Origin: Cucumis sativus
Lineage: Eukaryota > Streptophyta > Magnoliopsida > Cucurbitales > Cucurbitaceae
Direction of reading: 5' to 3'
DNA: 64,000 nt
Assembly (NCBI RefSeq): GCF_000004075.3
Contig: NC_026661.2
Span: forward strand, 20,922,307-20,986,306
Positions 1 through 12,400 of this stretch are shown one piece after another. Made by a program: the position numbers and the translations under genes. Every line of letters begins with the position of its first letter. Positions within the stretch are counted from its first letter, which is position 1. The notes under the pieces were generated by a model that worked only from the letters and a program-made list of their open reading frames with translations, was not told the DNA's origin and ran no database searches.

Positions 1-475
1 AAAAAGTAAATTCAAAATACAAAATGCCAAAATGCCAAAAATTAATCGATGATTTGAACCTAGGTTCGATGCAATTTTAGTGGTTTCAAACGTTTCATCC
101 AATTCTTTATAACTTTATATAGTTTTTCGTTCCAATTTCGTTCTCACATGGTTCATAAAATCAATTACCAAAAAAAGTTCCAAAACTTCCAAATCTTACA
201 ATCGTGGGTGTATAGAGGTATTAAGAAAGCAATTGAAAATCAAATCGAACTGAAACTAAATGCTTACTCTAACACCAAACCAAACAGTTTTATGTAAAAA
301 AATTCTATATATATAATATCAAGACATAAACTTTCATTGAATGTCAGTAAGGTCCAAATCCTAATAAAAACATGCACTTTAATTAATAATTTCGATTTTA
401 ATATTTATACATAAGCGGTCAATTTTAATTGGACATTATTTTGCATCTCACTCCCTAGATTGGAAACCCTGTTTC

Positions 476-519
476 GGCCCAAAAGTAAGAAAAAAATTCG
501 GCCCAATTGGAATGGCCCA
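476..519. promoter_or_regulatory. Three GGCCCA (site II-like) boxes upstream of the trihelix gene
   Basis: Three copies of GGCCCA lie at 476-481, 500-505 and 514-519, just before the likely transcription start of the trihelix gene. In plants this motif (site II, also read as TGGGCY on the other strand) is bound by TCP factors and is common in promoters of broadly expressed genes. The copies and spacing are seen; the function is inferred. Confidence 0.45.
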
Positions 520-742
520 AAATGGAAGTAATAAATAGATGTGCGTACGTTAGCAGCAACGTTATGATATAGCCGTGTCTTGCTCTCTCATCTGTCCTCT
601 TGTTTGTTCCAAAAGCTTTATTCCTTTCATCTCTCTCCCAACCCTTTCGACCTTCTTCAGACACAACAACAACCTTTAGCTGAATCGCGCAGCTGCAGCT
701 GCAGCTCCATATTTCTTTGATTTTTCCACCTATTTGCTCCAG

Positions 743-1180
743 GTAAGAGCTCGTGGACTCTGATTTTCTCGAAATTTCGGTTCTTCTCTGAAATTAGGGC
801 TTTTCGAGAGTCACAAATTTCCCTCTTCTATGCTTTTTGAATCTTCCATTCCAATTGGTGTTACGGAGCTGTGTTCGTACGATATTTTTATGGAATCGAG
901 AAGATAGGGGTTAATTATTGCTTTTTTTGGCATCTCTTTTCGTTGATGAATTGGAGTTTGTAGCATATTGAATTATTTCTGGATCTCGAACGAGACATAG
1001 GGGATCTGGATTGATAGTTATTTCCTTTTGTTGCGGTAGAAGTTCGAGGTTCTTGCTGGAGATTATTGATCCAATTTGGGTTTTTGAAGATTTAGGGAGT
1101 AAGGTTATTTCTGAGGTCGATTTGTAGAAAGATATATTGTTTGAGAACGGATGTAGCGATTTTTTTGTTCTTAATTGCAG
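743..1180 (+). other. Leader (5' UTR) intron of the trihelix gene
   Basis: A strong donor (AG then GTAAGAGC) at 743 and an acceptor (TTAATTGCAG ending at 1180) bracket 438 T-rich bases with no credible coding frame, about 100 bases before the start codon at 1283. Such leader introns are common in plant regulatory genes. No transcript data support it here. Confidence 0.5.
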
Positions 1181-1282
1181 TTCGGTTGTCTGAAAAATGT
1201 GGATTATGGAATAATTTGACGAACGGTTGGGTTTTTGAGGGATTAGCTCTGAGATTTTGTTTCTGTTGTTATTTGATCTCAA

Positions 1283-2440
1283 ATGGACAACGGAGAAGAA
1301 AGATATCCTATATCCAAACGTTACAGTGTGAACCATCGGGAAAATTTTGGTTCTCTACCGCGTCAAAAAATTCCTTTCCGGGATCCGTCTTATTCAAGGC
1401 CAGTCAGTAATCAGTATGTGGATGATGATGTTGAGGATGACGAAGAAGAGGATGGTATGGGGGAGGAAGAAGATGAAAATTATCAGAACAATGGTTTTGC
1501 TCACACGAGTGAAGAAGTAGACGATGGCGATGACGAAGATGATTTTGATATGGATGAAGATATCAAGCAGAACAATACTGTGAAATTGGAAGATGCTGAT
1601 TTGGAAAGGCACCCCAAGAAGCGACGGTTGAAGAATTTGATATCCAATTATGAACTTGCCCCTCGTATGCCACCACCATCCTCTACTCCGTCACAAAAAT
1701 CATTTGTTGGGGGTAGGAATTCATTGACAGATTGGAACGAACATGAAACAGTTGTACTTCTAGATGCCTGGGGCGAACGGTTTCTCCAGCATGGAAGGAA
1801 AAGTCTCCGATCCGAGGAATGGCAAGAGGTTGCTGAGAAGGTATCGGAGGTCTCTAAGATTGACAGGACTGACACACAGTGTCGTAACCGTCTAGATACC
1901 TTGAAGAAGAAGTATAAAAAGGAAAAGTCGAAATCAACAGAAATGGGAGGACCTACAAGCAAGTGGGTTTACTTCAAGAAGATGGACATGTTAATGTCTT
2001 CACCTCCAAACCAAGGTGGCCTATCATGTGGGTTAGATTCAGGGGAGTATGTGTTCATGAACCCTAGAGCTTATCTGAATCGTGCAAACGGGTTGGATGA
2101 GATGAGAGATAGCCCTGATAACTCAGAATCTGATGATTGCGAGGATGACGAACTCGATGGACTACCACCAAAGAAAAGAATATATGGGAGAAACAACGAG
2201 GATGGCTCTTCCTTCAGGATGCTAGCTGATTCCATTCACAAGTTCAGTGAGATTTACGAGAAGATCGAGAGCAGCAAAAGACAACAAATGATGGAGTTAG
2301 AGAAGATGAGGATGGATTTCTTAAGAGATTTGGAGTTACAGAAAAGGCAGATAATGGAGAGAGCCCAAGCGGAGATCGCCAAACTAAGGCAGGGCGACGA
2401 TGAGGAATATGGTGCGTCCGCAAAGAGTGCCAGTGGATAA
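1283..2440 (+). CDS. Trihelix (Myb/SANT-like) transcription factor, ASIL/SIP1 clade
   Basis: A single-exon gene for 385 residues. Residues 49-100 form an acidic Asp/Glu-rich stretch, followed by a basic KKRR nuclear-localisation-like patch near residue 113. Residues 149-235 form the trihelix DNA-binding domain: helix 1 has DWNEHETVVLLDAW, helix 2 has SEEWQEVAEKVSE, and helix 3 has the TQCRNRLDTLKKKYKKEK segment. The C-terminus (about 335-375) is a Met/Glu/Lys-rich coiled coil (MELEKMRMDFLRDLELQKRQ), the typical dimerisation segment of the SIP1 clade. Arabidopsis ASIL1/ASIL2 of this clade repress seed-maturation genes by binding GT-box elements; the same role here is inference. The start is the first in-frame ATG after the leader intron and gives a full-length product. 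It stands alone on the + strand, tail to tail with the HSP70-15-like gene. Confidence 0.88.
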   Translation: MDNGEERYPISKRYSVNHRENFGSLPRQKIPFRDPSYSRPVSNQYVDDDVEDDEEEDGMGEEEDENYQNNGFAHTSEEVDDGDDEDDFDMDEDIKQNNTVKLEDADLERHPKKRRLKNLISNYELAPRMPPPSSTPSQKSFVGGRNSLTDWNEHETVVLLDAWGERFLQHGRKSLRSEEWQEVAEKVSEVSKIDRTDTQCRNRLDTLKKKYKKEKSKSTEMGGPTSKWVYFKKMDMLMSSPPNQGGLSCGLDSGEYVFMNPRAYLNRANGLDEMRDSPDNSESDDCEDDELDGLPPKKRIYGRNNEDGSSFRMLADSIHKFSEIYEKIESSKRQQMMELEKMRMDFLRDLELQKRQIMERAQAEIAKLRQGDDEEYGASAKSASG

Positions 2441-3234
2441 TGTAATCTTAATACACAAATCTTGCATGTTTACTACTATATTTCCTTAGTTATGTTATTG
2501 ATCACTCGCTGTCTGTATAATATATGGGAGGGCCCCCGCCCCCTATTGATTTCTAATCAGTGCGATATATTAGATGGAACCGTTCTTACTTCTTGACGAC
2601 AATAATAGAATTACAGGATTATAATTCACTTCATCTTTTCCTATATTTTGCCTTCAAATCCAAGGCTCGAGGATTCCTGATTAAGTGCAAGCTTCAAGGG
2701 TTCCACGAATTGTTTCCATGGCTTAATTTCTAACCTTAAAGGTTTGTCTTTTCAGAAGGCAAAATGGCGCCATTGTATAATCGGAAGCTCAAATTGATGA
2801 CACAAACTATAATGAATCTGATGACTTCAGGCAGCAGTAAGAGGAAGATTGTAAAGATTTAGATGAACAAAAATTATCCATTTAATAATATTTTGAGTTC
2901 AAAATGGTATAGAGAAAGTAGGGCAGAAAATAAGGAGTATGAGCCTCGAAAAGGGGGGGAGGCAATTAATAGCACAAACATTTCTCTGAAAATTTTCCTT
3001 TAGAAAGAAAGAAAAAGAAAAAGAAACGGATTGGTGAAGACTAGCTCCAGCAATGAAAGAGAAAAAACCTAGCGAAAACAACCGAATGCAAAATGCTTCA
3101 CAAGTGATTTCACAAGTCAATACAAGGCCAGCCCTTTTCCATAGTGTGTTCATCAGCTCATCAAGATTTCATTTCGTTTTTTTGGCTCGACAACAGTTCT
3201 TCATAAATAATAAAGCAAAGGCGTTTAAGCCAGA
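2441..3234. other. Converging 3' regions of the trihelix and HSP70-15-like genes
   Basis: These 794 bases separate two genes that end toward each other. They should hold both 3' UTRs. Short open frames here are low-complexity and resemble no family I know. No RNA gene or mobile element was recognised. Confidence 0.6.
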
Positions 3235-6200
3235 TCAAGCACCACTAGTATGTTCGGGTTTCTCCGTCTCCATTGGCTCTGTAGAGGCTGAGGATACCTC
3301 GGTTTCATCACCTGCTTTCCTGTTTGGGCTCGCACTAGCATTAGAAGCAGCACTGGCATCTCCCTGTTGCTGCTCACTGCCCTGAGGAGCTGGGGGAGGC
3401 GTCTCAGGAGCAGCTGGCTTGGGTTTTGTCATTACCGGTCTACACAACCTGGCAGAGTATTCAAGACGTGAGAAAAAAGAAACCAATTAGCTATACAAGC
3501 AATGCCTGCTGTGAATTAGCAGGCAACACCATCTTCATGTATTAGATGACGAATAGATTGGATGCTCAATTCAGATGGAAAAAAGTAAAGGAATCCCGAA
3601 CCTGTCAACCGCTTCAGCTTTCTTTCTCACATCAGCAGAATAGAGGACTGGTGTAGCATGTTTGGGTAGTGAGTCTTGGTGCTGCTTTTTCTCTCTTAAC
3701 CAGGCCTCGGCTTCCACACACTCATTCAAGACCTGCAGAATGTTTTGATAGAGGGCAATGAGTTACAACAATCACCAAAAACACATAATTGCCAACATGA
3801 GAGACTGAAACAATGGAGTACCTTTTGTTTCTCTGAGATGTCGATGTGGTCGAATTTAGGATCAGCTGACATAGCTGCTTCCCTGTAACTGTTGATGCAG
3901 TAAACAAGTTGATCAATCACACTTCCTCTCTCCATATGCTCTTTGTAACGCTCCTCTATCGGGTCACCTTGCTGCAATTATGTTCAACGTTAGAATGTAC
4001 AAAAAAGGGAGAGTATCTTATAATCAACAATAAGTATTTTCTTCCTTAGGGGTGGTTGAAAACACGAAACATAACATCACTTACTTTCTTCAGCTCATCG
4101 AGTTTTGCAATGTACACTCCTTTTGTTTCATCCTCCCCATCCTCATACAGCCAATCTTCAACCTCCTGAAGTTTGGCAGAAAGCTCCTCTCTCTGTGATT
4201 CAGTGACGAAATCCTGGTATTTATCGTGCAACTGGAGAAAAAGAAAAATCATTTCAGTTCGGTTGAAATTCAGCATTGAGAGAAACTCATAATAAAAAGG
4301 GGTAGCCGTAGCCAACCTTGTTTCTCATTTCATACACATATGCCTCAACAGCATTTTTCTTCTCTTTGGTCTCCTCCATTACCCGATCCTGTAAAGCCAT
4401 TTCAAACTCCTTTTCCACCGCTTTTTGGACATCAGCAGCTGCCAATCCACCATAAATCATTTCCACTACCGGTATGTTGGTTTTCTTTACCTTTTTCTTC
4501 TGTGCTTCAACCTGAATGCCAAGATATCAGCTAGGTACAATACAAGAACTACCTACCCACAGAAAACTACTGTGTACCCACCCAACACAACACACCATGA
4601 ACCTAAATTGCTAGAGAAATAATAAGCTAAGTTACTCCAACTCAAGTTGCAACTCTAAGACCCTTCAGGGACTCCCAAAGAAAATGTTAGGCCACCTACT
4701 ACAATATAGTAGGAAGGGTAGTAAGGGAAAAGCACGTGTTTGTGGGAGTGTGGCTGCTGAGAGAACATTGGGGGACCACAGTTTGTTGAGCAGCCTTTGC
4801 CTATTTCTATCAAATAAATTTTTGTTAGAACGGTGTTCTATTTTCAACCTGGGACGGATCAATAGAACGGTTTAATTATCTTATGAGACATTGGAGGTGT
4901 TTGAACAGGATGTTTCTGAATTTATATTTTGCTTTTTTAAAAAAAATTAACTTCCCTGAACTTTTATTATTCACACGAGTATTATTTATCTAAAATTCTA
5001 ATGTGTAAAAAGGATGAAGTACATTTTAAATCTTTCAATTAAGTATTTCACACACTGAAATAGAATAAAAAGAGAAGAAAATGAAGAAGTATTCAACACA
5101 CTGAAATAGAATGTTAAAAGAAAGTGGGGAAAAAATCAGAACCATGATGAAGTAGAATGAAAAGAGAAGGAAAAGGAGACCAGGATAATAAGAAAGCCAA
5201 TTAGGAAGTGTGACTTCGGAAATCGAACTGAGAAAAGGCAGAGTTTAATATGCCATAGACCTCCAACTTTACCACACAGACTATAGCTTATAATTCCTAG
5301 ATTTAATTATTGAGAAATAAAAATTATCCATATCGATAGAGCCCACACAAGATAATATGGAGAATTCCCCGTACTCACCTTGGAATCTGTCTCCATTTGT
5401 ACGGAATGTTCTGACTCTGCACTACCATTTTCAGCTCCAGCATCTGTGGTTCCTTTGGCATCTTGCATGTTAACATCGTTCTCATTAGAACTGGGAGGGG
5501 CAGCAGTTTCAGCAGGAGCTTCATCAGTCTCCATTTTAGCTGGCTGTTCCCTGGTGACTGGAATATCCACGTCCTCCTCTTCTAACAGCTAAACCCACAC
5601 AAATTCCGCCATCAGAGAAGATTAAAGACACAAAATAAGGAGGAAAGACCAATAGATGACTTACTGTCGCTGATTCAACAGAGACAATTCCGTGCAAATT
5701 AAGTCGAACCTTCACTTTCACCTTTGATCTTCCACCTTTAGAAGATTGAAACGGACCGATCTGGATATGCACATTACCAACAACTTAATTTCCATTACAT
5801 AACAGAAAATGCTCAAACTACTCAAATATTGAAGTTTAACCCTTACCGTATATGTACTGATCTTTGCTTGCTGATCAGAATCAGTATAGTGTACATCAAC
5901 ACTAAATGTGCCAGACCGATAAAACGTGAGAGCCTTAACACTAGGTATAGGGTTCCCCTTGGGAAAGACAACAGTGCTCTGCTGATTGTCCACTGCCCCA
6001 TTTTGAGAATCTGAAGCAGCACCTTTCCACGAGAGAGCTATGTTAAATGGGAAGTGCTCGTTTACCTTCAAAAGGGAAAACCAAAAAATCAGGGAGGAAA
6101 TGCAAAAAATCCTATGTTCTTGAAAGTTTAGCTGAATTGCAGAAATGATGAACTTCAAACTACCGCTACCAATCAGATACATTGAACTATGACACATGTT

Positions 6201-7525
6201 CCATCAAAAGTTAATGAAAAGATAAACATTCCTATATGTGTGAATAGTGCACAAGTGAACGCAAAAACAATAAATCTCTATTCGTTAAGAACATATTAGT
6301 CAAAGGACAGTCTAAAGGAAAATTTCAATTGTAGTGATTCAATCGGTGCTCTTACCTGAAATTCTCGCACTTTGAATGTGGGACTGAGGATTGCGCACTG
6401 AAGGGCACTACCTCTTGCAACACACTCACTTGCATTCATAGTACGCCTAGGCTCCTTTTTGAAGAAGTCTGTCAGTATTTTGATTATAGCAGGGACACGA
6501 GACCCTGAACCAACGACTTCAACTACGTGGATATTCTCAATGGTAAGACCAGCTTCTGCAAGAGCCTGCTCCAGAGGTCCTTTCACACGTTCTAAAATAG
6601 GAATGCTTATTTGTTCAAATTCATCACGCTTAATGATTCCCTTCACATCCTTCTCATCCATCAAACATTCTATGTTCAAAGGTGCCACAGGGTTTGCACT
6701 AAGGACTTTCTTAAGCTTCTCACATGCAATTCGGAGCCTAAGACATGCCCTTGCATTCTGGTAAACATCTATTTTGTATTCGTCCTTGAATTTTGCTGCA
6801 AAGTGATGAAATAGTACCTCATCAAAATCTCTGCCACCAAGAGACTGATCAGATGAATGAGCCAACACTTTCAACTGCCCCTTCTTAAAGCCTGCTATGC
6901 ACACTTGCATGCTTGCATGTCCAATATCAACAAATGCCACGTTCAACTGGTCATTTTCAGGCAAATCGGTTTTATAAATACCATAAGCCAATGCTGTCGC
7001 AGTAGTTTCATGTATCAAGCGAAGGGGATGCAATCCAGCAACTGTGGCTGCATCCAATACAGCCCTTCTCTGAAGGTCAGTAAAGTAAACTGGGATTCCA
7101 ATGCAGCAATCAACCACCGCTGCGTTGAGATTAGTCTCGGCGATGCCTTTCAGATTCGAAAATAGCATCCCCAACAACTGAGTAGGTGTAAATGTTTTCA
7201 ACTCACCCAGGTAACGCACATGAACTAAAGGAAAGCCATCAGGCCCCTCGGATACAGAAAATGGCAATGACTGAAGATCCTTCTGCAATCCAGGATCGGA
7301 GAATTTCCGCCCAATCAATCTCTTAACCTGAGAGACTGAATTCTTGATGTTCATCATGATTGACGCCGCACCAGCTGTCCCAATGAACCGCTGCTTGTCA
7401 CCAAAGCTGACAATAGCAGGAGTTTCTCGCTTGGATTCATCGTTGAGAACAACATCGATACCTCGCTGCCTAGCAACAGCTACAATGCAGCTCTCGTTAC
7501 CAAAATCAAAACCAACAACGCTCAT
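3235..7525 (-). CDS. HSP110-type heat shock 70 kDa protein (HSP70-14/15-like)
   Basis: Nine coding exons (6356-7525, 5847-6065, 5665-5760, 5379-5588, 4317-4511, 4085-4231, 3822-3971, 3602-3732, 3235-3448) join in frame to 843 residues, close to the usual length of plant HSP70-14/15. Residues 1-390 are the ATPase domain, opening with SVVGFDFGNESCIVAVARQR, the HSP110 version of the HSP70 signature; DIGHASMQV and the GSGSRVPAI phosphate loop are present. Residues 391-495 are the beta substrate-binding domain. Residues 496-565 are the acidic insertion of the HSP110 class, 566-772 the helical lid (with YEDGEDETKGVYIAKLDELK), and the tail is Pro/Ala/Glu-rich without a terminal EEVD. HSP110 proteins act in the cytosol as nucleotide-exchange factors for HSP70 and hold unfolded proteins. 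The start at 7525 follows a leader intron. The gene lies head to head with RTEL1. Confidence 0.94.
4512..5378 (-). other. Long fourth intron of the HSP70-15-like gene
   Basis: This 867-base intron is the largest within the coding part of the gene. It contains a short duplication: a block starting ACACTGAAATAGAAT occurs near 5052 and again near 5099. The segment around 4684-4870 is less AT-rich than the rest but has no frame I recognise, so it may be an old insertion. Confidence 0.5.
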
Positions 7526-7583
7526 CTTGTAAGAGATTGAACCGATGTGTCAAAAACAATCGGTCTCGGAGAAGTAGTAGAAC

Positions 7584-8245
7584 CTGAAAATGTTAATGAG
7601 GTTGTCATTATCAACAAGAAAAAGATTTGCAATTGTTCATCCTTAAGAAGAACCGTCCTAATAATCATTATATAATAGTATCAATATCGTTTATATTCTT
7701 GAACTTATAAGTAGTAACTACAGTAATGACAAATCAATACGTCATCTTGCGCATTTGATTGGACAATTTGAATACGATACAAGAAACATGAAACGCCAAA
7801 GCCAGGATCCAAGTGTAGAGCAATCCGTTAGTTTCCTCTTGCAACCAAATTAGAAAAACACTCCATTAAATACTTATTATCATATCAGTACGTCTCGACA
7901 TTTCAAGAGACAGATCAAACAAGGAAACTACACATCACATTAAATACACGAAATAATGAACAAAAAGCAAGATATGAAACTAGGTCGAGATGCTTCAATC
8001 TGCAAAAAAAGGTAAGAACGTCAAGAAAAAAGTGAAGCAACAGATTCATTTCGAGAAAAGAGTAACAAGAGTAGAATTCATATGAATGTAAAAGAAAAAG
8101 ACACCGAATCTGAAGAGAAGAAAGCGAATAAAACACAAACGAACTTCAAAATGGCTGAATCGACGAAGCGAAAGAGTCTCAGATCTACAACTGAATAAAA
8201 CAAGGAAATCTGAATCAGATATGATATCAGCGTAGAGAAACAAAC
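7584..8245 (-). other. Leader (5' UTR) intron of the HSP70-15-like gene
   Basis: On the minus strand a donor (GAAG then GTTTGTTTC) at 8245 and a pyrimidine-rich acceptor (TTTTCAG) ending at 7584 define a 662-base intron about 60 bases before the start codon. It is T-rich on the transcribed sense, as plant introns are. Called from splice signals only. Confidence 0.5.
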
Positions 8246-8372
8246 CTTCAGAGCGATCCGAAGAGCAGAAGGGATAGAAGAGAAGAGATATTGAAAATTC
8301 TTGGGTTCTGGAAGTCTCCACAAGACCGGCCTTTGTACACGAACACGAGTCGCGAAGTGCTCTAGGGGAAAG

Positions 8373-8378
8373 CTTATA
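8373..8378 (-). promoter_or_regulatory. TATA-like box of the HSP70-15-like gene
   Basis: On the minus strand the sequence reads TTTTATAAGCTTTCC. It sits about 130 bases before the leader-intron donor, leaving room for a short first exon. The position is plausible for a TATA box; there is no direct evidence of a transcription start. Confidence 0.35.
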
Positions 8379-8565
8379 AAAGAAAGGGCTACGTACTACT
8401 CTCAAGGGCTTTCTATGGAATTTTGACGTTTATTTTTCAATTTCGGTATTTATTATTACTTTTCTACTTTTTTTTTTTTTTTTTATTTATATTCTTTTGA
8501 TTCGAGGGGCAGCCTTTGGAATTGGAGCGGTCGTGGTCCTAGACTCATCTAGAGAGATACTGAAG

Positions 8566-8573
8566 TTCTAGAA
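8566..8573. promoter_or_regulatory. Heat-shock element core upstream of the HSP70-15-like gene
   Basis: TTCTAGAA is a perfect TTCnnGAA pair of heat-shock units. A third GAA lies one base too close (GAAGTTCTAGAA). It lies roughly 190-220 bases upstream of the proposed start of the HSP110-type gene. Heat-shock factors bind inverted nGAAn units, so heat induction is plausible. Another loose GAA/TTC cluster lies near 8292-8314, in the leader region. Confidence 0.5.
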
Positions 8574-9319
8574 AGATCTATACGCACTGTGCTTTCCAAA
8601 TCCCCTCGTTTCTCGTTTCCTGGGCTGGGCCTTTTACTGCTTCCATGGGCTCCCTTGTTTCACATTCTTCCGCCCAAGAGACTGCAAAAGGCCCAATACT
8701 ATCTTTTTCCATTTTTATTTATAAAATTTAATCCACCATCTAGTAAATATTTAAACTTGAGCTTTTTATCAAATACTACAAAATGAACCAACATATTTAT
8801 AGAATATGGAACCTAATCATATATTTCTAAATATTTTTAGAAGTTTTGTTATTTAAAACAACTCAAAATAAATGATGTGTTTTAGGCTTTTTTTTTAGTG
8901 GGAGTGGTTAGCAAAATAAATTTTTACAGGTAAAATTAATTTTTTTCTATTGAAAAGTATTAAATTTAATCTCTACAGTGATAGTTTATAGTCTAGATGA
9001 CATGATTTGATAAAATTTTATTATTTGTTTGGTTTTTAATTAGAGGTCTTGTAGATAAAGATTGTATGAAAATCTAAACAATTATGAGATTTGATTGAAC
9101 TCTAAAAGATGGAATCATAACAACTTAATTATAATTTTTTTTTTTTTTTTTTTACAAATTTCATAGAACGAAGGTGTGATTAAATTAATTATGATCCGGA
9201 AGAAGGAAAAAAAGACGAAAAAGTGTGATAAAAATCCGTTCCCTCGCTCACTGGCGCGGCTGCACACGGCGGCTCAACGAAACTACGTCGTTTCGTGTCT
9301 GTTCCTTCACACAGCCAAA

Positions 9320-9331
9320 TTTGGCGGGAAA
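9320..9331 (+). promoter_or_regulatory. E2F binding site upstream of RTEL1
   Basis: TTTGGCGGGAAA matches the E2F/DP consensus (TTTSSCGS) in full and is near-palindromic. It lies 104 bases before the RTEL1 start codon. E2F factors drive S-phase expression of replication and repair genes in plants, which suits a DNA helicase gene. The match is seen; binding is inferred. Confidence 0.65.
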
Positions 9332-9434
9332 GAGTGATAGAGAAGAGTCGACGAACAAACTCTTCTAGGTCATCACATTCACAACTCGAGTAAACAAGAA
9401 GATCAACATCAAAATTTATCGACAAAGGAAAGGA

Positions 9435-12400
9435 ATGCCGAGATACACAATCAGAGGCATCGATGTTGACTTTCCGTTTGATGCTTACGATTGCCAGCTC
9501 GTTTACATGGAAAAAGTCATTCAGTCTCTTCAGGAAGTAAGATTTCCTACGGTATCTTTATAGTTTCATTGATATTCCTCTGTAAAATGCACATTGAGTG
9601 TTTCTTGACCATTTCTTTGCTCCAGTTACAGTGAACCTGTAAGCAATACTTGAGAAATTTATTGCTATTGGTGTTTAGAATTTGGTGTTGTCATTGTTAC
9701 TTTGCTATGCATTCATCATGGATGGTATCTAGTACATGAGAATGATGTAGCATTTGATAATTTTCAACGGTGTACGGTATGGATTTTCTTTGATCAATTC
9801 AACTTGCTCGGCTATTTTTTCCAAGAAACAAACAATACGAGTTCCATGACAATGAGAGGAGTAGCTCATCTATCTCTGTGTGAGTCCCGTCTGTTTTTGC
9901 AACGTGGGATTATCAACTTCTTAACAATTTTTAATGACATATAGAAAAGTTATCTAAGTGGTCCTATAAGATCATTGTATGAAATGGTTAGGAAATAAGC
10001 TTAATTTTCAAAAGTCAAAAAAAAAAAAAAAGAAAGAAATGGTTACTAAGTTGGGCTTAGTTATCCATCCTCCACCCTTCTTCGGCTTATGTATTTTGGA
10101 TCAGGTAGTTTTTCACTCTGCTGCCTTCTCAATTCCTCTCTGGACTGCTTTGAATTGTTGTGGAAAACAGCAAACTCATTTCAGAGCTAGCAAGTAGTGA
10201 AGCCTCGCATATTTCACAAGGCTGATCACTATGTAAGCTGGCAGGGTAGAAAAAAAAAAATTGAGGATTTTCCTTTCCTTTGCCTTCGTGATGGCTGTAA
10301 CATGTACATGGAAGTCAGTGAACTTGTACTGTACCATCAATTTTTGTAATTATTATTATTATCATTCACAGTTAACTACGTATGTTCTGATATTTATTTG
10401 ATCAACACATGAACACAATATATACACTTTTTTCGGTGAATCTGGCACTATGGACTATATAACTCACAAGGTTAGAGACCATATATTTTTTGTTTGATGA
10501 ATTATATGCGCATCCTCTCTCTGAATAATTTGTTTTGGAACTTCCATGGCTGAATATTTATTCCCATGTCTAATTACTAGTTCCCAGTCCTTCATTAGTT
10601 ACTGAATATAAGTATGGCATTTTAAAGATACTTCGTATATAAAAGGGTTTAGTCATTGAAGATACTCCTAAATGAACTATTATGTGACAGAAATGTAATG
10701 CACTTTTAGAGAGTCCAACTGGAACTGGGAAAACGCTTTGCCTACTTTGTGCTACACTGGCCTGGAGGAAAAGTTTAGGTGAATTTTCTTCTGGTCGGAG
10801 TGTATCAAACAGCCAAAATATCGAAGGTGATCCGAATGTCTTATCATCACAGTCTACTTCACCAAAACATCCTACCATTGTGTACACAACCCGTACTCAC
10901 AGCCAACTCCGGCAAGTTATTCAAGAGTTGAAGAAAACCTCTTACAGGTTAAAGTCATTCCCATGACTGCATGATTTATTTCTTATTCCTGTTAAAGAAT
11001 TGTTTAGATTAGTTTTTTTATGGCATTTTACTTTGTATGCAACCACTTTCAAGCATAGCGCACATGTCCGGCTTAGGGCAATTTTTATATGAAGTTGAGT
11101 ACGAGCTGCTCTTAATTACTTGCCAAGAAATGTATTTAGTGATTGACTTCTAGCATAGGCTACTGATCAGTGTTTATACTTATGGAGCAAGGAATGTGTG
11201 TTGGAGGGTTTGACATGTTTGTTATGGATTTACATTTTACCAAAATGAGTATAGCTCAGTTGACACATACTTCTTTCTTTGAGGTTGGAGGATCAAATAT
11301 CCATGCCCCCACTTATACTAAAAAAGTTATGAGTTGCACTTGGGTCATGGAAGTTTGTGGATTTAGTGAAATTTATATGTTATTCAATTCGTATTAGTTT
11401 TCTTGAGAGGATAGTTCAGTATATTGGTGAGAAATTGCTACTTTGTGTCTTTTGTATTATTTTTTAAAATGCTTAAGATTTGAATACCTGCAGGCCCAAA
11501 ATGGTAGTTTTAGGATCTCGAGAACAATTATGCATTCATGAAGATGTGAGTTTACTCCGTGGGAGAACACAGAACAATGCTTGTCGATCACTCTGCCGAA
11601 AAAGTGGAAAACGTCATTGCAAGCATTATAATCGTGTTTCTGGTTATTCTCTCTCAATCTATTGCTTCTGCATTGCCTGCTTTGTACTTGAAAATATCCC
11701 TTTTCTAATCCAAAAGATAAAGTGAGAAAGGGCTTGCAAGCACTTTGAGAATCTAGCTTTTTATTTGTTTCTTAATCGTGTTGACACCAAGAATATCTAA
11801 AATATTACTTTCCAAGCTTCTTCAACGATTTTTACAATCATTCTGTATTTTCTATCCATAACAATTTTAACAATTGGAAGAAACTTATTATCCGCATATT
11901 TTAATTGTCTGTTGTAGGCTATGTGAAGGAAAATCCACATCTTGGAGATGAACCTATCGACATTGAAGATCTGGTCAAAATAGGAAAGAGTTTTGGGCCG
12001 TAGGTTCTTTCTCATCTAATATATTTTTGTTTTCGTGCCCATCTGTTAAGATATACCAAAGTAGATTGGGTGAAATTGCTAATGGGCTTTGTTTGATGCT
12101 GTATGGTTGGATTTTTCTTTTAGATGTCCTTATTATGTATCACGGGAGCTTCACAAAGCTGTTGATATAATGTTTGCTCCATATAACTATCTGATTGATC
12201 GTGGATATAGAAAATCTCTTGTGCTTGAGTGGAAAAACAGCGTACTCATATTTGACGAAGCTCACAACTTAGTAAGCAGCTTTTAACTTCATAACAACAA
12301 TATTATATTCTTATATATATATTATGCCCAAGCCTTTTTGGGATTACACATCGTGTGTTTGTTCAATGTATGGCTGAGGAATATATCAGTAGCAACTTAC

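Larger units (their letters stand above)
8400..9434. promoter_or_regulatory. Head-to-head intergenic region between the HSP70-15-like gene and RTEL1
   Basis: About 1 kb separates the two divergent genes. Near 8620-8700 there are several TGGGCT/TGGGCC/GGCCCA site II-like boxes. The middle (8700-9180) is AT-rich and featureless. The RTEL1 side (9230-9430) is less AT-rich and holds an ACGT palindrome and an E2F site. Whether the two promoters share elements is not known. Confidence 0.5.

Noticed and set aside
911-1336. 141-residue open frame on the minus strand over the trihelix leader
   Set aside because: It overlaps the leader intron and the start of the trihelix coding region, and its composition is not protein-like; a shadow frame.
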